From: JAEDES01 sp964470055
Lineage (GTDB): Bacteria > Bacillota_I > Bacilli_A > RF39 > UBA660
Length of the DNA stretch: 17,756 nucleotides
Assembly (NCBI GenBank): GCA_964470055.1
Contig: CAYXZZ010000030.1
Location: forward strand, 1-17,756
Direction: 5' to 3'
Positions 1 to 5,525 of the stretch are shown here, piece after piece. The translations under genes and the position numbers were made by a program. Under the pieces are notes generated by a model. It was given only the letters and a program-made list of their open reading frames with translations, was not told the DNA's origin and did no database searches. Position 1 is the stretch's first letter. Each line of letters opens with the position of its first letter.

Positions 1-1250
1 TTCTAGAAATGAAATTACGTCGTTTAACGGGCTTAGAGCTTGAAAAGATTGAGAATGAGTTAAATTACTTACTTAAATTAATTGACGAGTTACGTGGTAT
101 TTTAGCCAGTGATCAGAAGATTTTAGAAGTAATTAAAACTGAGTTATTAGAAATTAAAGATAAATATGGTGATGAAAGACGTACTAATATTGATATGACT
201 GCTATAGAATACATTGAAGATGAGTCTTTAATTCCTGAAGAGGATGTAATTATTACTTTAACTAAGAATGGTTATATTAAGAGATTAAGAACTGATACAT
301 ATCGTACTCAAAATAGAGGAGGAGTTGGAGTAAAAGGTATGTCTACAAATGAAGATGATTTTGTAGAACATATGATTTCAATGAAGACTCATGATTACCT
401 ATTATTCTTCTCTAATAGAGGTAGGGTATATCGTATGAAAGGTTATGAGGTTCCTGAATTTGCTAGACAATCTAAGGGATTACCAATAATTAACTTATTA
501 CCATTAGAAAAAGATGAGAACATTAGTTCGATAGTTGAATTAGATGCTAACGATGATGTTACTAAATATTTTATGTTTGCTACTAAGGGTGGTATTGTTA
601 AACGTACTGAAATAAGTGAATTTGATAATATTCGAAAAGGTGGTAAGATTGCAATAGTTTTAAAGGAAGATGATGAGTTAATTTCAGTAAGAAAGACTTG
701 TGGAAAAAATGAAATTGTGATCGGAGCAAGCAATGGTCGTATGGTTAGATTTGATGAAAATGAAATTCGTTCAATGGGTAGAAGTAGTTCAGGAGTTAAG
801 GGAATTGAACTTGAAGGTGCCACTGTAGTTGGTGCAGAAGTTGTAAATCCTGGACAATATATCCTTATTGTTACTGAAAAGGGTTATGGAAAGAAAACGG
901 TTATTGATGAATATAGATTAACTCATAGAGGTAGTAAGGGTGTAAGAGCATTTAATGTTACTGAAAAGAATGGTATGATGGCTGCACTTAAATGTGTAGA
1001 TGAAGGAAATGATTATGATGTAATTGTTGTTACAAACAGTGGAATAATCATGAAGATGCCAGGAGAACAAATTTCTACATTAAAGCGTGCAACTCAAGGA
1101 GTTAGATTAATTAATTTAAAAGATGAACAAACTGTATCTACTGTGGCTATTGTAGCGAAGGAAGAGGATACTGATTCTGGTAATGATGAAAATTCTAATG
1201 AAACAATTGTTGGTGCAGAAGATGAAACTGTAATTCAGGTTCAGAAATAG
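1..1250 (+). CDS. gyrA: DNA gyrase subunit A, C-terminal part (5' end outside window)
   Basis: GyrA is the DNA-cleaving and wrapping subunit of gyrase, which introduces negative supercoils with GyrB. The frame is open to base 1 and reads through the conserved RLTGLE segment at the end of the breakage-reunion core, so the ATG at 9 is internal. About 416 residues are visible. They include the long coiled-coil helices (about nt 30-180) and then the beta-pinwheel C-terminal domain, with its GyrA box read as QNRGGVG (nt 309-329). The box and the following NEDDFVEHMIS and PIINLL segments mark it as GyrA rather than ParC. The box carries Val where relatives I recall usually have Arg or Lys (QxRGG[RK]G). 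The protein ends in an acidic tail, and a strong hairpin terminator follows. GyrB, GyrA and DnaA genes usually cluster near the origin, which fits the DnaA and ParB sites just downstream. Confidence 0.97.
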   Translation, partial: LEMKLRRLTGLELEKIENELNYLLKLIDELRGILASDQKILEVIKTELLEIKDKYGDERRTNIDMTAIEYIEDESLIPEEDVIITLTKNGYIKRLRTDTYRTQNRGGVGVKGMSTNEDDFVEHMISMKTHDYLLFFSNRGRVYRMKGYEVPEFARQSKGLPIINLLPLEKDENISSIVELDANDDVTKYFMFATKGGIVKRTEISEFDNIRKGGKIAIVLKEDDELISVRKTCGKNEIVIGASNGRMVRFDENEIRSMGRSSSGVKGIELEGATVVGAEVVNPGQYILIVTEKGYGKKTVIDEYRLTHRGSKGVRAFNVTEKNGMMAALKCVDEGNDYDVIVVTNSGIIMKMPGEQISTLKRATQGVRLINLKDEQTVSTVAIVAKEEDTDSGNDENSNETIVGAEDETVIQVQK

Positions 1251-1257
1251 ATTTTAT

Positions 1258-1284
1258 AAAGGATGATTTCTCATCCTTTTTTTT
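1258..1284 (+). terminator. Intrinsic terminator of gyrA
   Basis: A perfect stem AAAGGATGA/TCATCCTTT with a TTTC loop is followed by a run of eight T (1277-1284). It lies 8 bases after the gyrA stop and separates gyrA from the gene-free region. Confidence 0.92.
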
Positions 1285-1339
1285 GTGTTCTTTTGACAAA
1301 TTTGTGTATATTTTTATTGTTTTATGTAAAGTTACACCC

Positions 1340-1348
1340 TGTGGAAAA
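1340..1348 (-). promoter_or_regulatory. DnaA box (1 mismatch)
   Basis: TGTGGAAAA is the reverse complement of TTTTCCACA, one mismatch from TTATCCACA. It is the leftmost candidate and points opposite to the others. The same 9-mer also occurs by chance inside coding sequence in this AT-rich DNA (for example in tadA), so on its own it is weak. Confidence 0.4.
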
Positions 1349-1453
1349 AAAATTTTTTGCGTGAAATTCAAAAAAAGATAATAGTCATAATAAATTTAAA
1401 GAGACAATATTTGAATTTATTGAGCAATAATATAACTGATTATTTCCCAAAAT

Positions 1454-1467
1454 ATTTCCCGGGAAAT
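1454..1467. promoter_or_regulatory. Noc-binding-type palindrome, copy 1
   Basis: ATTTCCCGGGAAAT is a perfect 14-bp palindrome that extends to 16 bp (1453-1468). It equals the published Noc binding sequence of Bacillus subtilis; Noc is the ParB paralogue that mediates nucleoid occlusion. A half-site TATTTCCC lies just upstream at 1441-1448. Two further exact copies lie at 3795 and 16002. Confidence 0.8.
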
Positions 1468-1693
1468 AATTTTTAGTAAAAAAAGGGATTATTTGCACTT
1501 TTTTGTATTAGTCAATATTTTTTAGTTATTTTTATTCAGAAAAATGTCAAATTTGACGTTGATGTTAATTTAAAGCGATTTATTTATTTTTTTATGGTGT
1601 ACTGATAAGTTAAATTGCTTAAAATCAACTTTAAATTATTTATCACTATCATTAAAAAACATTTAGTTATGTTTATATTTTTTTACTTTTATA

Positions 1694-1709
1694 TGTTCCA
1701 CGTGAAACA
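1694..1709. promoter_or_regulatory. parS site
   Basis: TGTTCCACGTGAAACA matches the consensus TGTTNCACGTGAAACA at every defined position. ParB (Spo0J) loads at such sites to spread and recruit SMC. A perfect DnaA box begins two bases after it. Confidence 0.92.
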
Positions 1710-1711
1710 TT

Positions 1712-1720
1712 TTATCCACA
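1712..1720 (+). promoter_or_regulatory. DnaA box (consensus)
   Basis: TTATCCACA is an exact match to the high-affinity DnaA box. An inverted, weaker copy (AGTGGAAAA, two mismatches, 1726-1734) follows and could form a facing pair. Confidence 0.85.
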
Positions 1721-1740
1721 GAAAAAGTGGAAAAGTTATT

Positions 1741-1830
1741 TTTGTTTAATTTGAAATAATATTTTTTTTTGAAAATTTTATTATAAGAATTGAACTTATT
1801 TTTGAATATATTTGTTTTTATGTAATAAAT
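1741..1830. other. Very AT-rich tract, candidate unwinding element
   Basis: Nine of 90 bases are G or C by direct count. The tract lies between a consensus DnaA box (1712) and a near-consensus one (1831), the usual relation of a DNA unwinding element to its boxes. No coding or RNA signal is visible in it. Function is inferred from composition and position only. Confidence 0.4.
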
Positions 1831-1839
1831 TTGTCCACA
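1831..1839 (+). promoter_or_regulatory. DnaA box (1 mismatch)
   Basis: TTGTCCACA differs from TTATCCACA at one position. It has the same orientation as the two perfect boxes. Confidence 0.55.
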
Positions 1840-1867
1840 AAAATTGTGAATTTTTTTATTTTTCTTA

Positions 1868-1883
1868 TATTTCACATGGAACG
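1868..1883. promoter_or_regulatory. Degenerate parS-like site
   Basis: TATTTCACATGGAACG matches parS at 12 of 16 positions. The left half is nearly intact, and the central CACGTG has become CACATG. A one-mismatch DnaA box starts at 1885, so the spacing repeats the parS to DnaA-box arrangement of the two intact modules. It may be a decayed third module. Confidence 0.4.
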
Positions 1884-1884
1884 T

Positions 1885-1893
1885 TTTTCCACA
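1885..1893 (+). promoter_or_regulatory. DnaA box (1 mismatch)
   Basis: TTTTCCACA has one mismatch, in the same direction as its neighbours. It lies directly after the degenerate parS-like site. Confidence 0.5.
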
Positions 1894-1974
1894 AAAAGTC
1901 TAGAATTTTATTAAAAAGCAGGATTTATGTGCTTATATATAATCTACTTTTTAAATTTTCTAAAAAGACATTTA

Positions 1975-1990
1975 TGTTCCACGTGAAACA
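1975..1990. promoter_or_regulatory. parS site
   Basis: TGTTCCACGTGAAACA, identical to the site at 1694 and a full match to the ParB consensus. Confidence 0.92.
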
Positions 1991-1992
1991 TT

Positions 1993-2001
1993 TTATCCAC
2001 A
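1993..2001 (+). promoter_or_regulatory. DnaA box (consensus)
   Basis: TTATCCACA, an exact match, two bases after the parS at 1975-1990. Confidence 0.85.
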
Positions 2002-2096
2002 GTTTTTTTGAATAATTAGTTATAAATTTAAAATTTCCACTATTTTAATATGTTTTATGTCTAAAATTAGATTAGTTCAATTTGTTAGAAGAAAAA

Positions 2097-2112
2097 TGTT
2101 TCACGTGAAACT
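2097..2112. promoter_or_regulatory. parS site
   Basis: TGTTTCACGTGAAACT matches parS at 15 of 16 positions (last A replaced by T). Unlike the other two it has T at the variable position and no DnaA box next to it. It ends 10 bp before the -35 of the SRP RNA promoter, so ParB bound here could touch that promoter. Confidence 0.88.
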
Positions 2113-2122
2113 ATAAAAGTTG

Positions 2123-2151
2123 TTTACAAAAAAATAATCTTATATTAAAAT
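2123..2151 (+). promoter_or_regulatory. Promoter of the SRP RNA
   Basis: A -35 TTTACA (2123-2128), a 17-bp spacer and a -10 TAAAAT (2146-2151) place transcription start near 2158, exactly where the SRP RNA stem begins. It probably also supplies tadA by readthrough. Confidence 0.75.
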
Positions 2152-2158
2152 ATATATC

Positions 2159-2229
2159 GTGCAATGGAAGTGCTCGAACTAGGTCAGGATCGGAAGATAG
2201 CAGCCTTAAGACCCTCCTTCCATGTGCAC
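2159..2229 (+). ncRNA. ffs: Signal recognition particle RNA, short 4.5S type
   Basis: This is the RNA core of the signal recognition particle; it binds Ffh to target nascent membrane and secreted proteins. The conserved domain IV is clear: GGTCAGGATC, then a GGAA tetraloop closed by ATC/GAT, then the AGCAGCC side of the internal loop. The ends pair (GTGCA with TGCAC, TGGAAG with CTTCCA) into one hairpin of about 71 nt, so there is no Alu domain. Bacillus and many clostridia carry a long form of about 270 nt, so this is the minimal kind. Firmicutes often place this gene between tadA and dnaX; here it precedes tadA. Confidence 0.93.
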
Positions 2230-2235
2230 TTTTTT
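2217..2235 (+). terminator. Terminator formed by the SRP RNA 3' end
   Basis: The 3' arm of the SRP RNA stem is followed directly by six T (2230-2235). The tadA Shine-Dalgarno begins immediately after, so any tadA transcription from the ffs promoter must pass this terminator. Confidence 0.65.
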
Positions 2236-2249
2236 ATTGGAGTGAGTAT

Positions 2250-2699
2250 ATGAATTTAGAATATATGGAATATGCTTTTAGAGAAGCAGAAAAAGCCTAT
2301 CGACATGGTGAAGTACCTGTTGGAGCTGTTATTGTTAAAAATGGTAAAATTCTAGCAAAATCGTATAATAAAAAGGAAAAAATGCATTGTTGTCTTTGTC
2401 ATGCAGAGCTTTTAGTAATAAGAAAAGCTTCTAAATTGTTAAAAAATTGGAGACTCGAAGATTGTGATATTTATGTTACGTTAGAACCATGTCCAATGTG
2501 TGCTAGCGCTATAAAACAGGCTAGAATTAAAAATGTATATTCTGCGCTTCAAAATAAAGATGATAATAACAATATTTTAATTAGTAAAATTTTTGAATGT
2601 GACAAAGTTAATCCTTCTGTAAATTTTGTTAATAATTTGGCTGTGGAAAAAAGTGAGACATTATTGCAAAAATTCTTTGCTGGTCGAAGAAAAAAGTAA
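2250..2699 (+). CDS. tadA: tRNA-specific adenosine deaminase TadA
   Basis: TadA converts adenosine 34 to inosine in tRNA-Arg(ACG). Its 149 residues are close to the usual family length. It shows EVPVGAV (21-27), zinc ligand His51 and catalytic Glu53 in HAE, and zinc ligands Cys81 and Cys84 in EPCPMC. The N-terminal helix and the NWRLEDCDIYVTLEP strand are typical. Two regions are unusual: the residues before HAE read HCCLC instead of the common DPTA, and the DPKxGA segment after the PCxxC helix is replaced by an Asn/Asp-rich stretch (101-110). The start is supported by TTGGAGTGAG upstream. It lies 20 bases past the SRP RNA, in line with the tadA-ffs-dnaX cluster of relatives. Another CDA-fold deaminase is possible, but position and motifs favour TadA. 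Confidence 0.9.
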   Translation: MNLEYMEYAFREAEKAYRHGEVPVGAVIVKNGKILAKSYNKKEKMHCCLCHAELLVIRKASKLLKNWRLEDCDIYVTLEPCPMCASAIKQARIKNVYSALQNKDDNNNILISKIFECDKVNPSVNFVNNLAVEKSETLLQKFFAGRRKK

Positions 2700-2716
2700 T
2701 AATGTTTTTTTCTTTA

Positions 2717-2725
2717 TGTTATAAT
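2717..2725 (+). promoter_or_regulatory. Extended -10 promoter of dnaX
   Basis: TG-T-TATAAT is a perfect extended -10 element with no recognisable -35 at the right distance. It lies between the tadA stop and the dnaX Shine-Dalgarno (AGGAGG, 2736-2741). The likely start is about 2732, giving a very short leader. Confidence 0.65.
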
Positions 2726-2747
2726 ATAGGGGATTAGGAGGAATATT

Positions 2748-4553
2748 ATGTATCGTGCTTTATATAGAAAATATAGACCTCAAGGATTTGAAAGTGTTGT
2801 TGGTCAAAATACAATTGTAAAAACATTGCAAAATTCGGTAAAAAATAAATCTTTTAGCCATGCATATATGTTTTTTGGTCCTCGTGGGGTAGGAAAGACA
2901 ACTGCTTCTAAAATTTTTGCAAGAGCTATCAACTGTTTGGTGCCTGTTGATGGAAATGCTTGTGGAAAATGTAAAAATTGTCTTCATTCTTTTGAAAAAG
3001 AGTGTGTTGATATTATTGAAATTGACGCTGCTTCTAATAATGGTGTTGATGAAATTAGAGAATTAAAAAATAAGATTTCTTTAGTTCCAGCAGAATTAAA
3101 ATATAAAGTTTACATTATAGATGAGGTTCATATGTTGTCTATGGGAGCATTTAATGCACTATTAAAAACATTAGAGGAACCGCCAGAACATGCAATTTTT
3201 ATTCTTGCTACAACTGATCCTCAAAAAGTTCCGGAAACAATTATTTCTAGATGTCAATGTTTTTCTTTTAAAAGAATATCAGATGACATGATTGTTGACA
3301 GGTTAAAGACGGTTTGTGAAAGTGAAAATATTGAAATTGATGATGATGTTTTGATTGAAATTGCTATGTCATCAGATGGTGGAATGCGTGATGCCTTAGG
3401 TGCTTTAGATAAACTGACTTCTTATACAAAAGAAAAAATTACTGTTGATGATTTTGCTGAATTAAATGGGATGATTACTAAAAAAGTGCTCAGTGAATTT
3501 TGCGATAATATTTTTAATGGGGATTTATCTAATGTATTATCTCTTTTAAACACTTTTAATAGTGATGGTAAGAATTTGATTCAAATAATGACTCAATTGA
3601 TGTATTTTTTACGTAATAACGTGGTTAATTACTATGTGGAAAACTCAAATTGTAATTACTCTATTGAAAATATGTTATTATTGATTAATATAATTAACGA
3701 AAAAATGTTCGATATCAAAAAAAGCGGAAATCCTAAAATATATATAGAAATGTTATTAATAAAATATATAAAAGATGTCTTTGGAGAAAAAAATATTTCC
3801 CGGGAAATAATTGAGAAACCTGTTATACCTGTTAAAGAAGTGGAAAATAATTCTATGACTATGTCTGTGAATGTTCTAGATGGTTCTGACAACGTTGTTA
3901 AAAGTAAAGTTAGTTCTGAAAATACTGAATCTGATGAAGAAGAATATGATTTTGATAAGGAATTTTCTAATGAGGACGGGGAAATTTTTGAGGATATAAT
4001 TAATAGTAGTTATCATAATAATTTTGTTGAAGAAGGTATTCAGAATGATTCTGATGATGTTCATGGAGAAAATTCTAAAATTGTGAGAAATATTGATGAA
4101 ATAATGAAGGTTAGAGTTAATAATACTTTAGCTCTTGCTAATAAACAAATTTTAAATAAAGAAATAGAAAATATGAAATTGTTAAATGATTTTACTTTTG
4201 ATCAGGAAATTGGATATATTGTGTGTAATTTGTTGGATGCTAAAATTAGAGCGGCTAGTGAAGAAAGCATTATTATTAGTTATGAGTATGATTCAATTGT
4301 TAAACAAAATCTAATTGATTTGGAAAAAATTACATATGTATATAATAAAATAACTAATTCGAATAAGAATTTGGCTATTATCACTGATAATGAATGGGAA
4401 AGTGAGAAAAGTCGTTATATTAAATGCATAAAAGAGGGGAATCAGTATCAAGCGATAGAAGAACCACAAGAAATCTATGAAGAAATAGTAAAAAATGATA
4501 TAATAATTAATAGTGCAGTGGAACTTTTTGGTGACATTGTAGAAATTAGTTAA
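2748..4553 (+). CDS. dnaX: DNA polymerase III subunit tau/gamma
   Basis: DnaX is the ATPase motor of the clamp loader, which opens the DnaN ring and couples polymerases at the fork. It has 601 residues. The AAA+ module shows Walker A GPRGVGKT (44-51), zinc ligands Cys63, 72, 75 and 78, Walker B DEVH (125-128), TLEEPPEHAIF and the SRC sensor (167-169). A helical collar follows. A long acidic, low-complexity linker covers about 365-465, and a C-terminal domain of about 120 residues probably binds the polymerase. The start has AGGAGG at ideal spacing. A perfect Noc-type palindrome lies at 3795-3808, at the collar-linker junction, where it encodes ISRE. ebfC and recR follow, the classical replication and repair cluster. 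I did not identify a gamma-type frameshift site. Confidence 0.97.
   Translation: MYRALYRKYRPQGFESVVGQNTIVKTLQNSVKNKSFSHAYMFFGPRGVGKTTASKIFARAINCLVPVDGNACGKCKNCLHSFEKECVDIIEIDAASNNGVDEIRELKNKISLVPAELKYKVYIIDEVHMLSMGAFNALLKTLEEPPEHAIFILATTDPQKVPETIISRCQCFSFKRISDDMIVDRLKTVCESENIEIDDDVLIEIAMSSDGGMRDALGALDKLTSYTKEKITVDDFAELNGMITKKVLSEFCDNIFNGDLSNVLSLLNTFNSDGKNLIQIMTQLMYFLRNNVVNYYVENSNCNYSIENMLLLINIINEKMFDIKKSGNPKIYIEMLLIKYIKDVFGEKNISREIIEKPVIPVKEVENNSMTMSVNVLDGSDNVVKSKVSSENTESDEEEYDFDKEFSNEDGEIFEDIINSSYHNNFVEEGIQNDSDDVHGENSKIVRNIDEIMKVRVNNTLALANKQILNKEIENMKLLNDFTFDQEIGYIVCNLLDAKIRAASEESIIISYEYDSIVKQNLIDLEKITYVYNKITNSNKNLAIITDNEWESEKSRYIKCIKEGNQYQAIEEPQEIYEEIVKNDIIINSAVELFGDIVEIS
3795..3808. promoter_or_regulatory. 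Noc-binding-type palindrome, copy 2 (inside dnaX)
   Basis: ATTTCCCGGGAAAT is identical to the copies at 1454 and 16002 and is flanked by T and A as they are. It is read as Ile-Ser-Arg-Glu-Ile near residue 350 of DnaX and uses a CGG arginine codon, rare in this AT-rich DNA. That argues the site is kept for its DNA sequence. Confidence 0.75.
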
Positions 4554-4580
4554 AAAAATATGTAAAAGGAGAATTTAAAT

Positions 4581-4877
4581 ATGAATATACAAGCTATGAT
4601 GAAGCAAGCACAGGCTTTGCAAAAAGATATGATGAAAATAAAGGAAGAAGTTGATAAAACTGAGTTTACTGGAGAAAGTTCTTTAGTAAAAGTTACCGTA
4701 ATGGGTACTAAAGAAGTTGTTAAGGTAGAGATTAATGCTAAGGATGGTTTAGAAGTGGACGATATTGAGATGTTACAAGATATGATTATGGTAGCAATTA
4801 ATCAAGCAAATGATAAAGTTGATGAAACTTTAGATAGCAAAATGGGAAAATTTGGAAATATTCCAGGTTTATTTTAG
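4581..4877 (+). CDS. ebfC: YbaB/EbfC family nucleoid-associated protein
   Basis: This is a small dimeric DNA-binding protein of the YbaB/EbfC family, found almost always between dnaX and recR; its exact role is unsettled. At 98 residues it has the normal size. The start MNIQAMMKQAQALQKDMMKI is typical: a Met/Gln/Lys-rich amphipathic helix, then a beta-sheet segment with TGESSLVKVTVMG, then a final helix ending KMGKFGNIPGLF. AAAGGAG upstream supports the start, and recR follows after 9 bases. It is called YaaK in Bacillus subtilis. Confidence 0.93.
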   Translation: MNIQAMMKQAQALQKDMMKIKEEVDKTEFTGESSLVKVTVMGTKEVVKVEINAKDGLEVDDIEMLQDMIMVAINQANDKVDETLDSKMGKFGNIPGLF

Positions 4878-4886
4878 GAATTAGAT

Positions 4887-5483
4887 ATGTATCCTGATAG
4901 TATTAAGAGTTTGATAGAATCTTTTAAATTTTTACCAGGAATTGGAGAAAAAACAGCCGAAAGACTGGCTTTTTCTGTTTTAGAATTAGAAGAAGAACAA
5001 ACTGAATTCTTTGCTGAAAGTCTTATTGATGTTAAGAAGAATATTCATAAGTGTGAAATATGTAATACATTGACTGAAAATGATATGTGTTTTGTTTGCA
5101 AAGATGAGACTAGGGATAATCAAGTTCTTTGTGTTGTTGAGGATACTAAAAATGTGTTTTTATTTGAAAAACTTGGTATGTTTCATGGAAAATATCATGT
5201 ATTAGAGGGTCTTATATCGCCATTGGAGGGAATTAATCCTGAAGATATTGGTTTGGATAAATTAATTGATAGAATTACTGTGGAAAAATTTAAAGAAATA
5301 ATTTTTGCATTTAAGCCAAGCATTGAAGGTGAAACAACGTCGTTATATATTAAGCGTATTTTAGATGGATTAGATGTTAAAACAACGCGTCTTGCTAGTG
5401 GTGTACCGATTGGTGCCGATATGGAATATGTTGATAGTTTGACGTTGGAAAGGGCTTTGAATGATAGAAAAGAAATAGAATAA
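4887..5483 (+). CDS. recR: Recombination mediator RecR
   Basis: RecR works with RecF and RecO to load RecA on gapped DNA. Its 198 residues match the family length. It shows the helix-hairpin-helix FKFLPGIGEKTAERLAF (12-28), a zinc finger with Cys56, Cys59, Cys68 and Cys71, and a Toprim domain from about residue 80 (LCVVEDTKNVFLFEK) to the conserved TRLASGVPIGADMEYVD near the end. The start is close behind ebfC; its weak Shine-Dalgarno (AGGAATTAG) overlaps the ebfC stop, suggesting translational coupling. The bofA leader hairpin begins 18 bases after its stop. Confidence 0.96.
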   Translation: MYPDSIKSLIESFKFLPGIGEKTAERLAFSVLELEEEQTEFFAESLIDVKKNIHKCEICNTLTENDMCFVCKDETRDNQVLCVVEDTKNVFLFEKLGMFHGKYHVLEGLISPLEGINPEDIGLDKLIDRITVEKFKEIIFAFKPSIEGETTSLYIKRILDGLDVKTTRLASGVPIGADMEYVDSLTLERALNDRKEIE

Positions 5484-5500
5484 TTGTAATTATTTTTCAT

Positions 5501-5519
5501 ATCTCTTAATAAAGGAGAT
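5501..5519 (+). promoter_or_regulatory. Hairpin enclosing the bofA ribosome binding site
   Basis: ATCTCTT (5501-5507) can pair with AGGAGAT (5513-5519) across a 5-nt loop AATAA. This gives 7 pairs including one G-U. The 3' arm is the bofA Shine-Dalgarno itself, 6 bases before the ATG. Translation could be limited unless ribosomes finishing recR, 18 nt upstream, open the stem. Seen by eye only. Confidence 0.45.
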
Positions 5520-5525
5520 GATGGA

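Larger units (their letters stand above)
1692..1721 (+). repeat. 30-bp parS plus DnaA-box module, copy 1
   Basis: This 30-bp unit is repeated exactly at 1973-2002, in the same orientation and 281 bp apart. It contains a full parS, two T residues, and a consensus DnaA box followed by G. The sequences on either side of the two copies differ. Confidence 0.9.
1973..2002 (+). repeat. 30-bp parS plus DnaA-box module, copy 2
   Basis: Exact direct repeat of 1692-1721. It contains parS at 1975-1990 and a consensus DnaA box at 1993-2001. Confidence 0.9.
1320..2112. other. Origin-like region: DnaA boxes, parS and Noc-type sites
   Basis: This is a gene-free stretch of roughly 0.8 kb between the gyrA terminator and the SRP RNA promoter. 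Seen directly: perfect DnaA boxes (TTATCCACA) at 1712 and 1993, one-mismatch boxes at 1340 (minus strand), 1831 and 1885, parS palindromes at 1694, 1975 and 2097, a Noc-type palindrome at 1454, and a tract of about 10% GC at 1741-1830. The two small open frames across it (1663-1875 minus, 1812-2015 plus) read through the parS and DnaA sites and have composition typical of AT-rich noise, so I do not call them genes. Origin function is inference: gyrA and all genes to the right lie on the + strand, and most of the gap lines I counted keep G above C. It could therefore be one half of a split oriC, a DnaA-titrating cluster, or mainly a ParB-loading centre. Confidence 0.75.

Noticed and set aside
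443..823. Minus-strand 126-residue frame opposite gyrA
   Set aside because: Lies fully inside the conserved GyrA C-terminal domain in antisense; no ribosome site or family resemblance.
1293..1320. Promoter-like TTGACA (1293) with TATTGT (1315) after the gyrA terminator
   Set aside because: Spacer is 16 bp and the -10 is poor; no gene, RNA or terminator follows for 800 bases, so there is no transcript to assign.
1663..1875. 70-residue open frame on the minus strand in the origin gap
   Set aside because: Made of Lys, Asn, Phe and Tyr codons expected from AT-rich DNA, runs across parS and DnaA boxes, and has no Shine-Dalgarno.
1812..2015. 67-residue open frame on the plus strand in the origin gap
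   Set aside because: Its end is parS plus DnaA box read as protein (MFHVKHF-like); no ribosome site and noise-like composition.
2642..2650. TGTGGAAAA in tadA as a DnaA box
   Set aside because: This 9-mer recurs in several genes (also in dnaX and recR) as ordinary Val-Glu or Cys-Gly-Lys type codons, so a single copy within coding DNA is not evidence.
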